From positions 310,001-374,000 of the forward strand of contig NZ_NEVJ01000002.1 of NCBI RefSeq assembly GCF_002261425.1: a stretch of 64,000 nt of DNA. The letters are read 5' to 3'. Shown here piece by piece: positions 26,812-34,991 of this stretch (position 1 is the stretch's first letter; each line of letters opens with the position of its first letter). The translations under genes and the position numbers were made by a program. The notes beneath the pieces are model-generated. The model did not search any database. It was not told the DNA's origin and saw only the letters and a list, made by a program, of their open reading frames with translations. Origin of the DNA: Bordetella genomosp. 9. Its GTDB lineage: Bacteria > Pseudomonadota > Gammaproteobacteria > Burkholderiales > Burkholderiaceae_B.

Positions 26812-27702
26812 TCAGGCCAGGTCCGGGGCGGGCCTGCCCGGGTCCGGCCGGGACGGTAGCAGGGGCAGCAGGCCGGCCAGGGTGTCGGCACAGGCCCGTT
26901 CCACCTTGAGCGCGAGCAGGTCGTCGGCGCGGGTGCGTCCCAGGTTGATGGCCGCGATCGGCAGCCCGGCACGGCCGGCGGCGGCCACGAAGCGATAGCC
27001 CGAATAGACCATCAGGGACGAGCCGACCACCAGCACCGCCCCGGCGGTCGCCAGCGCCTCGTTGGCCCGGTCCACCCGGTCGCGCGGCACGGTTTCGCCG
27101 AAGAACACCACGTCGGGCTTGAGAATGCCGCCGCAGACAGGGCAGGGCGGTACCTGGAAACCGGAAAAGTCCATGTCGTCCAGGTCGGCGTCGCCGTCCG
27201 GCGCGTCGGCGGCCGCCAGGTCGCGCCACAGCGGATTCAGGGCTTCGAGGCTGTCCTGCATCCGGTCGCGCGGCAGCAAATGCCCGCACTGCGTACAGAT
27301 GACGCGGTCCATGCGGCCATGCAGATCGACGACGTCGCGGCTGCCGGCCCGTTCGTGCAGCCCGTCGACGTTCTGCGTGACCAGCAGCGTGAACCGGCCC
27401 TGGTCCTGCATCTGCGCCAGGGCCAGGTGGGCCGCGTTGGGCGCCACGCTGCCGAACATGCGCCAACCTATCATTCCGCGCGCCCAATAGCGCGAACGGG
27501 ACAGGGCGCTGCCCATGAAGGTGGCGTAGTTCATGGGCGGGCGGCGTTTCCAGGCGCCTTCGCTGTCGCGATAGTCCGGTATGCCCGACCCCGTGCTGCA
27601 CCCCGCGCCGGTCAGCACGAACAGGCGCGGATGCGCCAGCACGAAATCGCGCAAGGCCTCCAGGTCGGCCGACGTCGGCGCGTCAGCCGCCAAGGCCGGC
27701 AT
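26812..27702 (-). CDS. NAD-dependent protein deacylase (Sir2 family)
   Basis: This 296-residue sirtuin removes acyl groups from lysines using NAD. The NAD-binding motif is GAGCSTGSGIPDYRD, then TQNVDGLHERAG with the catalytic His in VDLHGR. A zinc site comes from CTQC and CPVC, spaced by an unusually long acidic insert (DAPDGDADLDDMD). The C-terminal VVGSSLMVYSG and INLG complete the Rossmann fold. This class II-like form is common in proteobacteria. Its start lies inside the upstream epsC gene (20-bp overlap), which suggests coupled translation. Confidence 0.93.
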   Translation of the reverse strand: MPALAADAPTSADLEALRDFVLAHPRLFVLTGAGCSTGSGIPDYRDSEGAWKRRPPMNYATFMGSALSRSRYWARGMIGWRMFGSVAPNAAHLALAQMQDQGRFTLLVTQNVDGLHERAGSRDVVDLHGRMDRVICTQCGHLLPRDRMQDSLEALNPLWRDLAAADAPDGDADLDDMDFSGFQVPPCPVCGGILKPDVVFFGETVPRDRVDRANEALATAGAVLVVGSSLMVYSGYRFVAAAGRAGLPIAAINLGRTRADDLLALKVERACADTLAGLLPLLPSRPDPGRPAPDLA

Positions 27703-28627
27703 CCGGGGAAGTATTCAGCGTGCCGGCCTGCGTGACGTTGGAGCCCGGCGGCACGTCGCGGGTCAGCCACACATTGCCGCCGATGACCGAACCGCGGCCG
27801 ATGGTGATGCGCCCCAGGATGGTGGCGCCGGCATACACCACCACGTCGTCTTCCAGCACGGGATGGCGCGGCAGGCCTTTCTTGAGTTCGCCGTTTTCGC
27901 CCGGCGGAAAGCGCTTGGCGCCCAGCGTCACCATCTGGTAGAGCCGCACGCGGTCGCCGATGACGGCGGTTTCGCCGATCACCACCCCGGTGCCGTGGTC
28001 GATGAAGAAGCTGCGGCCGATGGTGGCGCCCGGATGGATGTCGATGCCGGTATCGGCATGCGCGATTTCGGCGACGATGCGCGCCAGCAGCGGCACGCCC
28101 AGCAGATTGAGTTCGTGCGCCAGGCGGTGATGGATCATCGCCATCACGCCGGGGTAGCACAACAGCACTTCGTCCACGCTGCGCGCCGCCGGGTCGCCCT
28201 GGTAGGCCGCGATGACGTCCGCATCCAGCCTGCGCCGGATGTCCGGCAATCGCGCGCCGAACGCGCGAACGATTTCCTCGGCGCGCTGTTCCGTTTCGGG
28301 GCGGATGGGGCCGTGATTGCCTTCGCCAGAATTCAGTTCCAGCCGCACCTGGTGCAGCAGCGCGTCCAGCGCGGACCCGATGGTGTGGCCGACGTAGAAG
28401 TCTTCGACCTCCGCGCGCAAGTCTATGGGCCCGAGCCGCATGGGGAACAAGGCGCCGCACAGCGAAGTGACGATCTGCCGCACGCTTTCCTGCGACGGGT
28501 ATTCGCGCACGCCGCCGTCGCGCAGGCGTCCCAGGGGCTGGCGCCATTCGGTGCGCACGATGCGCAATTCGGAAACGATGCGGTCCACATTCCAGGACGC
28601 GCTGCGGTGATTCAAGGGTGCGTTCAT
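27683..28627 (-). CDS. epsC: Serine O-acetyltransferase (EpsC type)
   Basis: This enzyme makes O-acetylserine from serine and acetyl-CoA, the first step of cysteine synthesis. The start is the ATG at 28627 (MNAPLNHRS); an in-frame ATG 23 codons upstream is less likely. The 314-residue protein has a helical N-terminal domain and a left-handed beta-helix with the SAT signature DTGIDIHPGATIGRSFFIDH, which holds the catalytic Asp/His pair. GTGVVIGETAVIGDRV follows. The long N-terminus is typical of the EpsC branch and differs from CysE. It overlaps the sirtuin gene by 20 bp. Confidence 0.92.
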   Translation of the reverse strand: MNAPLNHRSASWNVDRIVSELRIVRTEWRQPLGRLRDGGVREYPSQESVRQIVTSLCGALFPMRLGPIDLRAEVEDFYVGHTIGSALDALLHQVRLELNSGEGNHGPIRPETEQRAEEIVRAFGARLPDIRRRLDADVIAAYQGDPAARSVDEVLLCYPGVMAMIHHRLAHELNLLGVPLLARIVAEIAHADTGIDIHPGATIGRSFFIDHGTGVVIGETAVIGDRVRLYQMVTLGAKRFPPGENGELKKGLPRHPVLEDDVVVYAGATILGRITIGRGSVIGGNVWLTRDVPPGSNVTQAGTLNTSPDAGLGG

Positions 28628-28827
28628 GGCGCTCGGGCTTGGGATAGTGCCAGGGGTACGCGGGCCGACGCGGATCGCGGCGGCCCGCGGAGCCATCGGC
28701 GGGACAGCGCTAATTTACCCCGATGGCGCAAACCCCGTGCGGGCTGACCTTGCGGCGCACAGGGTTTATGGGCCGGGTCGGCGGGCGCGCGTGGCCGGCA
28801 CGCGGCGGCACGTGGCGGCGCGGGGCT

Positions 28828-29664
28828 TCAGTCCTGGCCCAGCAACAGCCGATGCGCGGCCTTCCAGCTGCCGACATCGGGCGCGTACAACAGCCCGCCG
28901 CCGCGGTGCGTGGGCTTGTAGGGCGAACCGTCGAAATGCGCGCTGTAGCCGCCGGCTTCGTGATGCAGCAGCCAGCCGGCCGCGTGGTCCCAGGGCATGA
29001 GCCGCCCGTACAGCAGCACGTGCGTGTGGCCGCCGGCGATCATGCGGTATTCGTGCGCCGAACAGTTGAGTATGGTCGACGACGCCAGCCCGAGCGCATT
29101 GGCGTTGACGGTCGCGCGCAAGGGATCGTCCAGGTGCCTGACCGCGATCAAACCGGTCATGTCCTGCACCGGCGCCGGCTCGGCCACGCGCAGCGGCGTC
29201 TGCACGCCGTGTTCGTCCTCCATCCACGCGCCTTCGCCGCGCACCGCGATGGCGGCGTCGCGGCACAGCGGATCGTAGATGATGCCGGCCATGACTTCGC
29301 CGCGGCTCACCGCCGCGACCATCACGCCGAACAGCGGCAGGCCGGCGACATAGTTGCGCGTCCCGTCGATGGGGTCGATCAGGAAGGCCAGCTCGGCATC
29401 GATCCACACGTTCAGCAGCGCGGGATTGCGCGAGCAGGCTTCCTCGCCGACCAGCACGGCGCCCGGATAGGCGCGCGCCAGGCGCTCGCCGATGTAGCGC
29501 TCCGCCGCTTCGTCGGCATCGGTGACCAGGTCCAGCGGCGAGGTCTTGTGGCGCACGGCGTCGCCCGCCAGGTGGCGGAAGCGCGGCATGATCTCGGCCG
29601 CCGCGGCTTCGGCCATCAACGCGGCGATGCGGCGGGTTTCTTCACGGGTGATGGATCGGAGCAT
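28828..29664 (-). CDS. Inositol monophosphatase family protein
   Basis: This is a 278-residue Mg-dependent sugar/inositol phosphatase. Three metal-binding motifs are visible: GEEACSRN, IDPIDGTRNYVAGLP (the DPIDGTxNF hallmark) and PWDHAAGWLLHHEAGG. The start is uncertain: the ATG at 29664 is chosen from fold length, while the ATG at 29691 would add nine residues; neither has a clear ribosome-binding site. The substrate could be inositol phosphate, histidinol phosphate or another phosphate ester and cannot be told from the motifs. It lies 200 bp before epsC on the same strand. Confidence 0.9.
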   Translation of the reverse strand: MLRSITREETRRIAALMAEAAAAEIMPRFRHLAGDAVRHKTSPLDLVTDADEAAERYIGERLARAYPGAVLVGEEACSRNPALLNVWIDAELAFLIDPIDGTRNYVAGLPLFGVMVAAVSRGEVMAGIIYDPLCRDAAIAVRGEGAWMEDEHGVQTPLRVAEPAPVQDMTGLIAVRHLDDPLRATVNANALGLASSTILNCSAHEYRMIAGGHTHVLLYGRLMPWDHAAGWLLHHEAGGYSAHFDGSPYKPTHRGGGLLYAPDVGSWKAAHRLLLGQD

Positions 29665-29813
29665 GGCGATAGGTTCGACCGCGTGCCGCATAGGGCACTG
29701 GGGGCGCGCATGGGTCCGCATGGGCGGGAGGGGGTCGAATCTACCATGAGTCCGCGCGCCGCGGCTGACTTCCGCGTCAGGGGCGATGCTGCGCCGATTC
29801 TGCCCGGCTCCGC

Positions 29814-29890
29814 CAAGTGCTTGTGCGGCAAGGCATTTTTGAATCTGCCCCAGAGCTATCCCAAGGGTTGTCCACAAAACGTGGGGATAA
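29814..29890 (+). repeat. 77-bp intergenic repeat element, copy B
   Basis: It begins CAAGTGCTTG and ends in the block CTATCCC, AAGGGTTGTCCACA, AAAACG, TGGGGATAA. The end forms an imperfect inverted repeat (TATCCC with GGGATA) and contains TTGTCCACA, one base off a DnaA box. It is nearly identical to copy C over the last 35 bases. Confidence 0.88.
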
Positions 29891-29932
29891 GCGTCCCGCC
29901 ATGGCGCCTGGGCCATCCCTGCTCGCCGGTTG

Positions 29933-30009
29933 CAAGTGCTTGTCGTCCAAGGGATTTTTCGACCTGCCCAACAGCTATCCCAAGGGTTGTCCACAAAAGG
30001 TGGGGATAA
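29933..30009 (+). repeat. 77-bp intergenic repeat element, copy C
   Basis: It has the same length and orientation as copy B, 42 bp downstream of it. The first ten bases and the last 35 are almost the same, and the middle is diverged. The A-rich step after TTGTCCACA and the terminal GGGGATAA are kept in all three copies. Confidence 0.88.
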
Positions 30010-30243
30010 ATCATAGGATCGATCGCCGGGGCGTTGAAACGCACCGTGTCGGCTTGCAATAGTGCGAGAACATTCTTAAACCACCCTCAATGCCCCTATG
30101 ATTTAATACCTCGCCACGCGACGGACAGGACGAATGCGCCTGACGCCGGCCGCGCTGGCCAGCCACGGCCGCATGGCGGACACGTGAGCGAACACCGCGC
30201 CCCCCGAGCGCGCGGACAAAACAATACGGAGGCATAGGAATCG

Positions 30244-31260
30244 ATGATGGACACGACACGACGGAAGTTGATGCTGGCGATGGCCGGCGGCGCGGTGGCC
30301 GCCGCCACGCCGGTGCGGCGCGCCATGGCGGCGCCTGAATTCCGCTACAAGTACGCCAACAACCTGCCGGCCACGCATCCGATGAACGTGCGCGCGCGTG
30401 AAGCCGCCGCCGCCATCGCCAGGGACACCAACGGCCGCTTCCAGCTGGATGTCTTTCCCAGCAGCCAGCTCGGCTCGGATACCGACACCCTCAGCCAGCT
30501 GCGCGCCGGCGCGGTGGAGTTCTTCACCTTGTCCGGCCTGATCCTGTCCACGCTCGTACCCGCCGCGTCGATCAGCGGCGTCGGCTTCACGTTCCCCGAC
30601 TACGATACCGTCTGGAAGGCCATGGACGGTCCGCTGGGCGCCTTCATCCGGCAGGAAATCCAGGCCAAGGGCCTGCTGGTGATGGACAAGATCTGGGATA
30701 ACGGCTTCCGCCAGGTCACCACCAGCACGCGGCCGATCAATGCCCCCGGGGACTTCAAGGACCTGAAGATCCGCGTGCCGGTCAGCCCGCTGTGGACGTC
30801 CATGTTCCAGGCGCTGGGCGCGGCGCCGGCCAGCATCAACTTCAACGAAACGTATTCGGCGCTGCAGACCCGCATCGTCGACGCGGAAGAAAACCCGCTG
30901 GCGATCATCCAGACCGCCAAGCTGTATGAAGTGCAGAAGTACTGCTCGATGACGAACCACATGTGGGACGGCTTCTGGTTCCTGATGAACCGCCGCGCAT
31001 GGGAAAAATTGCCCAAGGATATCCAGGGCATCGTCACGACCCACATCAACGACGCCGGCATGAAGATGCGCGCCGACACGTTCAAGCTGAACGGCGAACT
31101 GCAGACGCAGTTGGCGGGGCAGGGGCTGGTTTTCAACACACCCGACCCCGCACCCATCCGCGAGGCCCTGCGCAAGGCGGGCTTCTACAAGGAGTGGCAA
31201 GGCAAGTACGGCGACAAGGCCTGGGCCATCCTGGAACAATCGGTCGGCAAGCTGTCGTGA
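30244..31260 (+). CDS. TRAP transporter substrate-binding protein (DctP family)
   Basis: This is a 338-residue periplasmic receptor of a TRAP transporter, which imports organic acids with sodium. The signal peptide carries a twin-arginine pair (TTRRKLMLAMAGG) and is probably cut after AMA. The mature part has the DctP pattern NLPATHPMNVRA, then FPSSQLGSD, the substrate-carboxylate region GNxDFKDLKIRVP-like around residue 170, and VDAEENPLAII, which resembles the usual DGQENP segment. AGGA lies close before the start. It is directly followed by the fused permease gene. The ligand is unknown. Confidence 0.93.
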   Translation: MMDTTRRKLMLAMAGGAVAAATPVRRAMAAPEFRYKYANNLPATHPMNVRAREAAAAIARDTNGRFQLDVFPSSQLGSDTDTLSQLRAGAVEFFTLSGLILSTLVPAASISGVGFTFPDYDTVWKAMDGPLGAFIRQEIQAKGLLVMDKIWDNGFRQVTTSTRPINAPGDFKDLKIRVPVSPLWTSMFQALGAAPASINFNETYSALQTRIVDAEENPLAIIQTAKLYEVQKYCSMTNHMWDGFWFLMNRRAWEKLPKDIQGIVTTHINDAGMKMRADTFKLNGELQTQLAGQGLVFNTPDPAPIREALRKAGFYKEWQGKYGDKAWAILEQSVGKLS

Positions 31261-33200
31261 GGCCCGAGGTGCGCCCGCCGCCCGCGGAGGGCGTCGCCGC
31301 GTCCGCCGCCGCTTCCGCCATCGGGCATGACGCCATGCGCGCCGCCGCGCCCGCCTCCGGGCCCGCCTGGATGCGCGGCCTGGATACCGTCCTGGGCCTG
31401 CTGATCGAGATTCCCGCGGCGCTGCTGGTGGTCGCGGAAATCGTCGTGCTGTTCGCCGGGGTCGTCGCGCGCTATGTCTTCCATACGCCGCTGGTCTGGT
31501 CCGACGAACTCGCGTCCATCCTGTTCCTGTGGCTGGCCATGCTGGGCGCCGTGGTGGCCTTCCGCCGTGGCGAACATATGCGCATGACGGCGCTGGTCAG
31601 CCGCGCGCCGCCCGCGGCGCGCGCTTTCCTGGATGTTGTCGCCATGGCGGGCGCGCTGGCCTTCCTGTTGATGATCGCCATGCCCGGCTACGAGTACGCC
31701 GTCGAGGAACAATACGTCACCACCCCGGCGCTCGAGATATCCAATATCTGGCGTGCCGCCGCCTTGCCGGTCGGCACCGCGCTCATGATCGCGATCGGGC
31801 TGTTGCGGCTGGCCGCCCGCGCGCGCTGGCGCGTCACGCTGGGCGCGGTCCTGCTGGTGGCCGCCATCGTCGCCGGCATGATGGCGCTGCAGCCGGTGTT
31901 CGCCCAGCTGGGCAACGCCAACCTGGTGGTCTTCTTCGTCGGGGTGGTCGCCGTGTGCGTGTTCGCCGGCGTGCCCATCGCCTTCTGCTTCGGCCTGGCG
32001 ACCTTCGGCTACCTGGCCTTGAGCACCGGCACGCCGATGATGGTGGTCGTGGGGCGCATGGACGAAGGCATGTCGCACCTGATCCTGCTCGCGGTGCCGA
32101 TGTTCGTTTTCCTGGGGGTGCTGATCGAGATGACCGGCATGGCCGAGCGCATGGTGGGTTTCCTGGCCAGCCTGCTGGGACACGTGCGTGGCGGCCTGTC
32201 GTATGTGCTGATCGGCGCGATGTATCTCGTCTCCGGCATCTCGGGCGCGAAGGCGGCCGACATGGCGGCCGTCGCGCCCGTGCTGTTTCCCGAGATGCGC
32301 AAGCGCGGCGCCAGCGAAGGCGATCTGGTGGCGTTGCTGTCGGCGACCGGCGCGCAGACCGAAACCATCCCGCCCAGCCTGGTGCTGATCACCATCGGCT
32401 CGGTCACGGGCGTATCGATCACGGCCTTGTTCACCGGCGGCCTGCTGCCGGGCGTGGTGCTGGGGCTGATGCTGTGTTTCGTGGTGTGGCGCCGCAGCCG
32501 CCACGAAGACATGAGCGACGTCGTGCGGGCCACGCGCCCGCAGATCCTGCGCGCGCTCATGATCGCGCTGCCGGCCCTGGCGCTGCCTTTCGTGATCCGC
32601 GCGGCGGTGGTGGAAGGCGTGGCGACCGCCACGGAGGTCTCGACCATCGGCATCATCTACTCCGCCCTGGTCGGCCTGCTGGTGTACCGGCGTTTCGACT
32701 GGAAGCGCCTGTGGCCCATGCTGGTCGACACCGCCAGCCTGTCCGGCGCCATCCTGTTGATCATCGGCGCCGCCACCGGCATGGCATGGGCGCTGACGCA
32801 ATCCGGTTTTTCCCATCAGTTGGCCGACATGATGGCCGGGCTGCCCGGGGGCGCGGTCACCTTCCTGGCCGTGTCCATCGTCGCCTTCGTCATCCTCGGC
32901 AGTGTGCTGGAAGGCATACCGGCCATCGTGCTGTTCGGGCCGCTGCTGTTCCCGATCGCCCGGCAGATCGGCGTGCACGAAGTGCATTACGCCATGGTCG
33001 TGATCCTGGCGATGGGCATCGGCCTGTTCGCGCCGCCTTTCGGCGTCGGGTACTACGCGGCCTGCGCCATCGGCCGGGTCGCGCCGGATCGCGGCATGCG
33101 GGCCATCGTGGGATATCTGGTGTCCATCGCGATCGGCCTGGTCGTCGTCGCGGCGATCCCGTGGCTGTCCATCGGTTTCCTGGGGAAAGGCGCGCCCTGA
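31257..33200 (+). CDS. TRAP transporter fused permease (DctQ-DctM)
   Basis: This 647-residue membrane protein joins the small four-helix DctQ subunit (about residues 40-200) to the large DctM subunit (about 215-640). The GTG at 31257, overlapping the receptor stop as GTGA, is taken as the start; an ATG at 31335 is an alternative. DctQ features include the VVARYVFHTPLVWSDELASILFLW-type segment, read in parts. DctM features include the GVPIAFCFGLATFGYL entry helix and GGLSYVLIGAMYLVSGISGAKAAD. The C-terminal NPPVG-like region reads FAPPFGVGYY. Together with the receptor at 30244 it makes a complete transporter. Confidence 0.92.
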   Translation: MRPEVRPPPAEGVAASAAASAIGHDAMRAAAPASGPAWMRGLDTVLGLLIEIPAALLVVAEIVVLFAGVVARYVFHTPLVWSDELASILFLWLAMLGAVVAFRRGEHMRMTALVSRAPPAARAFLDVVAMAGALAFLLMIAMPGYEYAVEEQYVTTPALEISNIWRAAALPVGTALMIAIGLLRLAARARWRVTLGAVLLVAAIVAGMMALQPVFAQLGNANLVVFFVGVVAVCVFAGVPIAFCFGLATFGYLALSTGTPMMVVVGRMDEGMSHLILLAVPMFVFLGVLIEMTGMAERMVGFLASLLGHVRGGLSYVLIGAMYLVSGISGAKAADMAAVAPVLFPEMRKRGASEGDLVALLSATGAQTETIPPSLVLITIGSVTGVSITALFTGGLLPGVVLGLMLCFVVWRRSRHEDMSDVVRATRPQILRALMIALPALALPFVIRAAVVEGVATATEVSTIGIIYSALVGLLVYRRFDWKRLWPMLVDTASLSGAILLIIGAATGMAWALTQSGFSHQLADMMAGLPGGAVTFLAVSIVAFVILGSVLEGIPAIVLFGPLLFPIARQIGVHEVHYAMVVILAMGIGLFAPPFGVGYYAACAIGRVAPDRGMRAIVGYLVSIAIGLVVVAAIPWLSIGFLGKGAP

Positions 33201-33249
33201 CGGCGCGGCCCGACGCCGCGCGCGGTACGGCGAACGGGGACTACGGGGA

Positions 33250-34203
33250 CTACAACGCCGCTTGCAACGCCGTCATCAGGCCCTGGGCGTTGCGCATCCC
33301 CTGGTCTTCGAAATTGGTATTGAGGATGACGTGGGTCTTGCGCACGCGTTCGGCCAGGGCGCGCACGCGACGGGCCAGCTCCTCGAGTTCGGCCGTGCTG
33401 TATTCGTAGTTGAAGCGGCCTGACGACGCATTGCCCGACGCGGTCCACGCCGCCGCGTTGCGCCCGTGCAGGCGAACCAGGGCGAGGTCGTCGCGGGTGT
33501 TTTCCCATACGGGCGGAACGGCGTCCTGGAAGCCCTGCGGCGCGTCGACGACGGTGTGCGCCGCGCCGAGCTCGCGCAGGAAATCCAGCGTGGAGGCCGC
33601 CGCCGCGCCCTCGAACCAGGCACGATGGCGAAACTCCACCGATGCGATATGGTCTTCCAGGTGCGCGACGCAATCGGCGACCCGCGCGCGGCCGCGCGCA
33701 TCCGGCTTGATCCAGCGCGGAAACTGGAAATGCACCGTGCCCAGTTTGCCGGACATGCGCAAGGGCTCGAGCGCGAATACGAAGCGTCGCCAGCTCTCTT
33801 CCACCACGTCGCGCGGCAATTGGCCGATGAACACGGCGTCGCCGCCGGCGTTTGGAGAGGGCTCGGGCAGTGCGTCGCGCAGATCGCCGTCCAGCGCCGC
33901 CAAGGGCGTCTGATGGCCGGTGAACAGGCGGAACGCCTTGATGCTGATGACGAAGTCGTCCGGGGTACGCGTGGCCCACGCCTGGGCGTTGCGCGCCGAT
34001 GGCAGGGCGTAGTAGCTGGAGTCCACTTCGACGATGGGAAAGCGCGTCGCGTAATGGCGCAGGCGGGCTTCGGCGGTGGACGTGCCGGCGGGATAGAAGC
34101 GGCCGGACGCCAATAGCGTCGGATCCGTCCAGGAAGCGGTGCCCACCAGGATGGGTGGCGCGGGCGCGGCGTGCTGGGGTTGGATGGGGAGCGTGGTGGA
34201 CAT
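33250..34203 (-). CDS. DUF72 domain-containing protein (first)
   Basis: This 317-residue protein belongs to the DUF72 (YecE-like) TIM-barrel family of unknown function. Visible hallmarks are VGTASWTDPTLLASGRFYP, FPIVEVDSSYYALPS, FVISIKAF, VHFQFPRWI, VEFRHRAWF and VRLHGRNAAAW. The ATG at 34203 gives the usual N-terminus; one at 34230 would add nine residues. It is convergent with the TRAP permease. A second, more distant DUF72 protein is encoded at 37525. Confidence 0.9.
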   Translation of the reverse strand: MSTTLPIQPQHAAPAPPILVGTASWTDPTLLASGRFYPAGTSTAEARLRHYATRFPIVEVDSSYYALPSARNAQAWATRTPDDFVISIKAFRLFTGHQTPLAALDGDLRDALPEPSPNAGGDAVFIGQLPRDVVEESWRRFVFALEPLRMSGKLGTVHFQFPRWIKPDARGRARVADCVAHLEDHIASVEFRHRAWFEGAAAASTLDFLRELGAAHTVVDAPQGFQDAVPPVWENTRDDLALVRLHGRNAAAWTASGNASSGRFNYEYSTAELEELARRVRALAERVRKTHVILNTNFEDQGMRNAQGLMTALQAAL

Positions 34204-34335
34204 GGGCACTCGCGTGGGGTCGCGGTGCATTATCCCAGGGTCGGGCTCGCGGGAGCGGGGGCCGGCCCGGGCAGACCGGCCCGGCCCCCTGTGGCCGCCG
34301 TGGCCCCTGGCGATGGGGCAGGCGGGGAACAGCGC

Positions 34336-34785
34336 TCAGGCGCTGGCGCGATAGCGGTCACGCAGCGCGCGCACCTGGTCGTGGTTGCGCAGCACGCCTT
34401 CGTATTGCTTCTGCACCACGGCCCGGATGTCTTCCGGCAGGGGCTCGCGCAGGGCGTCGGTGTAGTCGTGCTTGGCAACGTCTTCGCCGCGTTCGCACTC
34501 TTCCAGGATGGACGCATCCGTGCGGCCCGCGACCGCGGCCTTCAGGTGCACCCAGCCGCGATGCACGGCGCCGGCCACGCTGCCGCTGGTTTCCGGCTCG
34601 CCGCCCAGGCGCGCCACGATGGCCTGCAGTTCGGCGGCGCCGGACGCGCAGTCGGTGGCGCGGTTCTGGAAGAGGCCGCGCAGCTCCGCATCCTTGGTGT
34701 CCTCGGCCGCGGCAAGAAAGCCTTTCTCGCCGTTCTTGCAGGTTTCGATGAGGTTGTTCAGCACTTTGACGATACGATCGGCCAT
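34336..34785 (-). CDS. PA2169-type four-helix-bundle protein (DUF2383)
   Basis: This 149-residue protein matches the DUF2383/PA2169 family of ferritin-like four-helix bundles of unknown function. It opens with VKVLNNLIETCKNGEKGF, continues with LFQNRATDCASGAAELQAIV, and has an acidic second half (ILEECERGEDVAKHDYTDAL). The start at 34785 is fixed by a good AAGGAG ribosome-binding site. Related proteins are often stress-induced. It diverges from the helicase gene. Confidence 0.88.
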   Translation of the reverse strand: MADRIVKVLNNLIETCKNGEKGFLAAAEDTKDAELRGLFQNRATDCASGAAELQAIVARLGGEPETSGSVAGAVHRGWVHLKAAVAGRTDASILEECERGEDVAKHDYTDALREPLPEDIRAVVQKQYEGVLRNHDQVRALRDRYRASA

Positions 34786-34991
34786 GGCAATCTCCTTGGT
34801 TGAACCGGCGCGCCGCTCGCTGCGGCATCGCATACGGTGACGCAATCGCAAACGACGTACCCGGGGGGGCGGGCCCACGCCGGGGCGGCTGGACTGAGGT
34901 TTTATCCAGTATCATGGCGAGCGCGCTGCCCAGGTCAGCTTGCCCAGGTCAGCGCTTGCCCATCCTTACCGTCCCGCCGCCGTCGTCCCCC

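Larger units (their letters stand above)
29665..30243. promoter_or_regulatory. 579-bp divergent intergenic region with two 77-bp repeats and paired TATGAT boxes
   Basis: No gene is seen. The region holds repeat copies B and C and a perfect 10-bp inverted repeat: AAATCATAGG at 30008-30017 and CCTATGATTT at 30095-30104. Each arm contains a TATGAT -10-like hexamer, one facing each flanking gene. Candidate -35 boxes are poor (TTTCAA on the minus strand near 30034-30039; TTCTTA near 30073). The right arm lies about 140 bp before the TRAP gene. Confidence 0.5.

Noticed and set aside
26719..30009. The 77-bp repeats as a chromosomal origin because of DnaA-like boxes
   Set aside because: There is only one near-match per copy, and no dnaA, dnaN or gyrB genes or clustered AT-rich unwinding region are present.
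31185..32987. 600-codon open frame antisense to the TRAP permease
   Set aside because: The opposite strand encodes an obvious DctQ-DctM protein; this frame is Gln/His/Arg low complexity.
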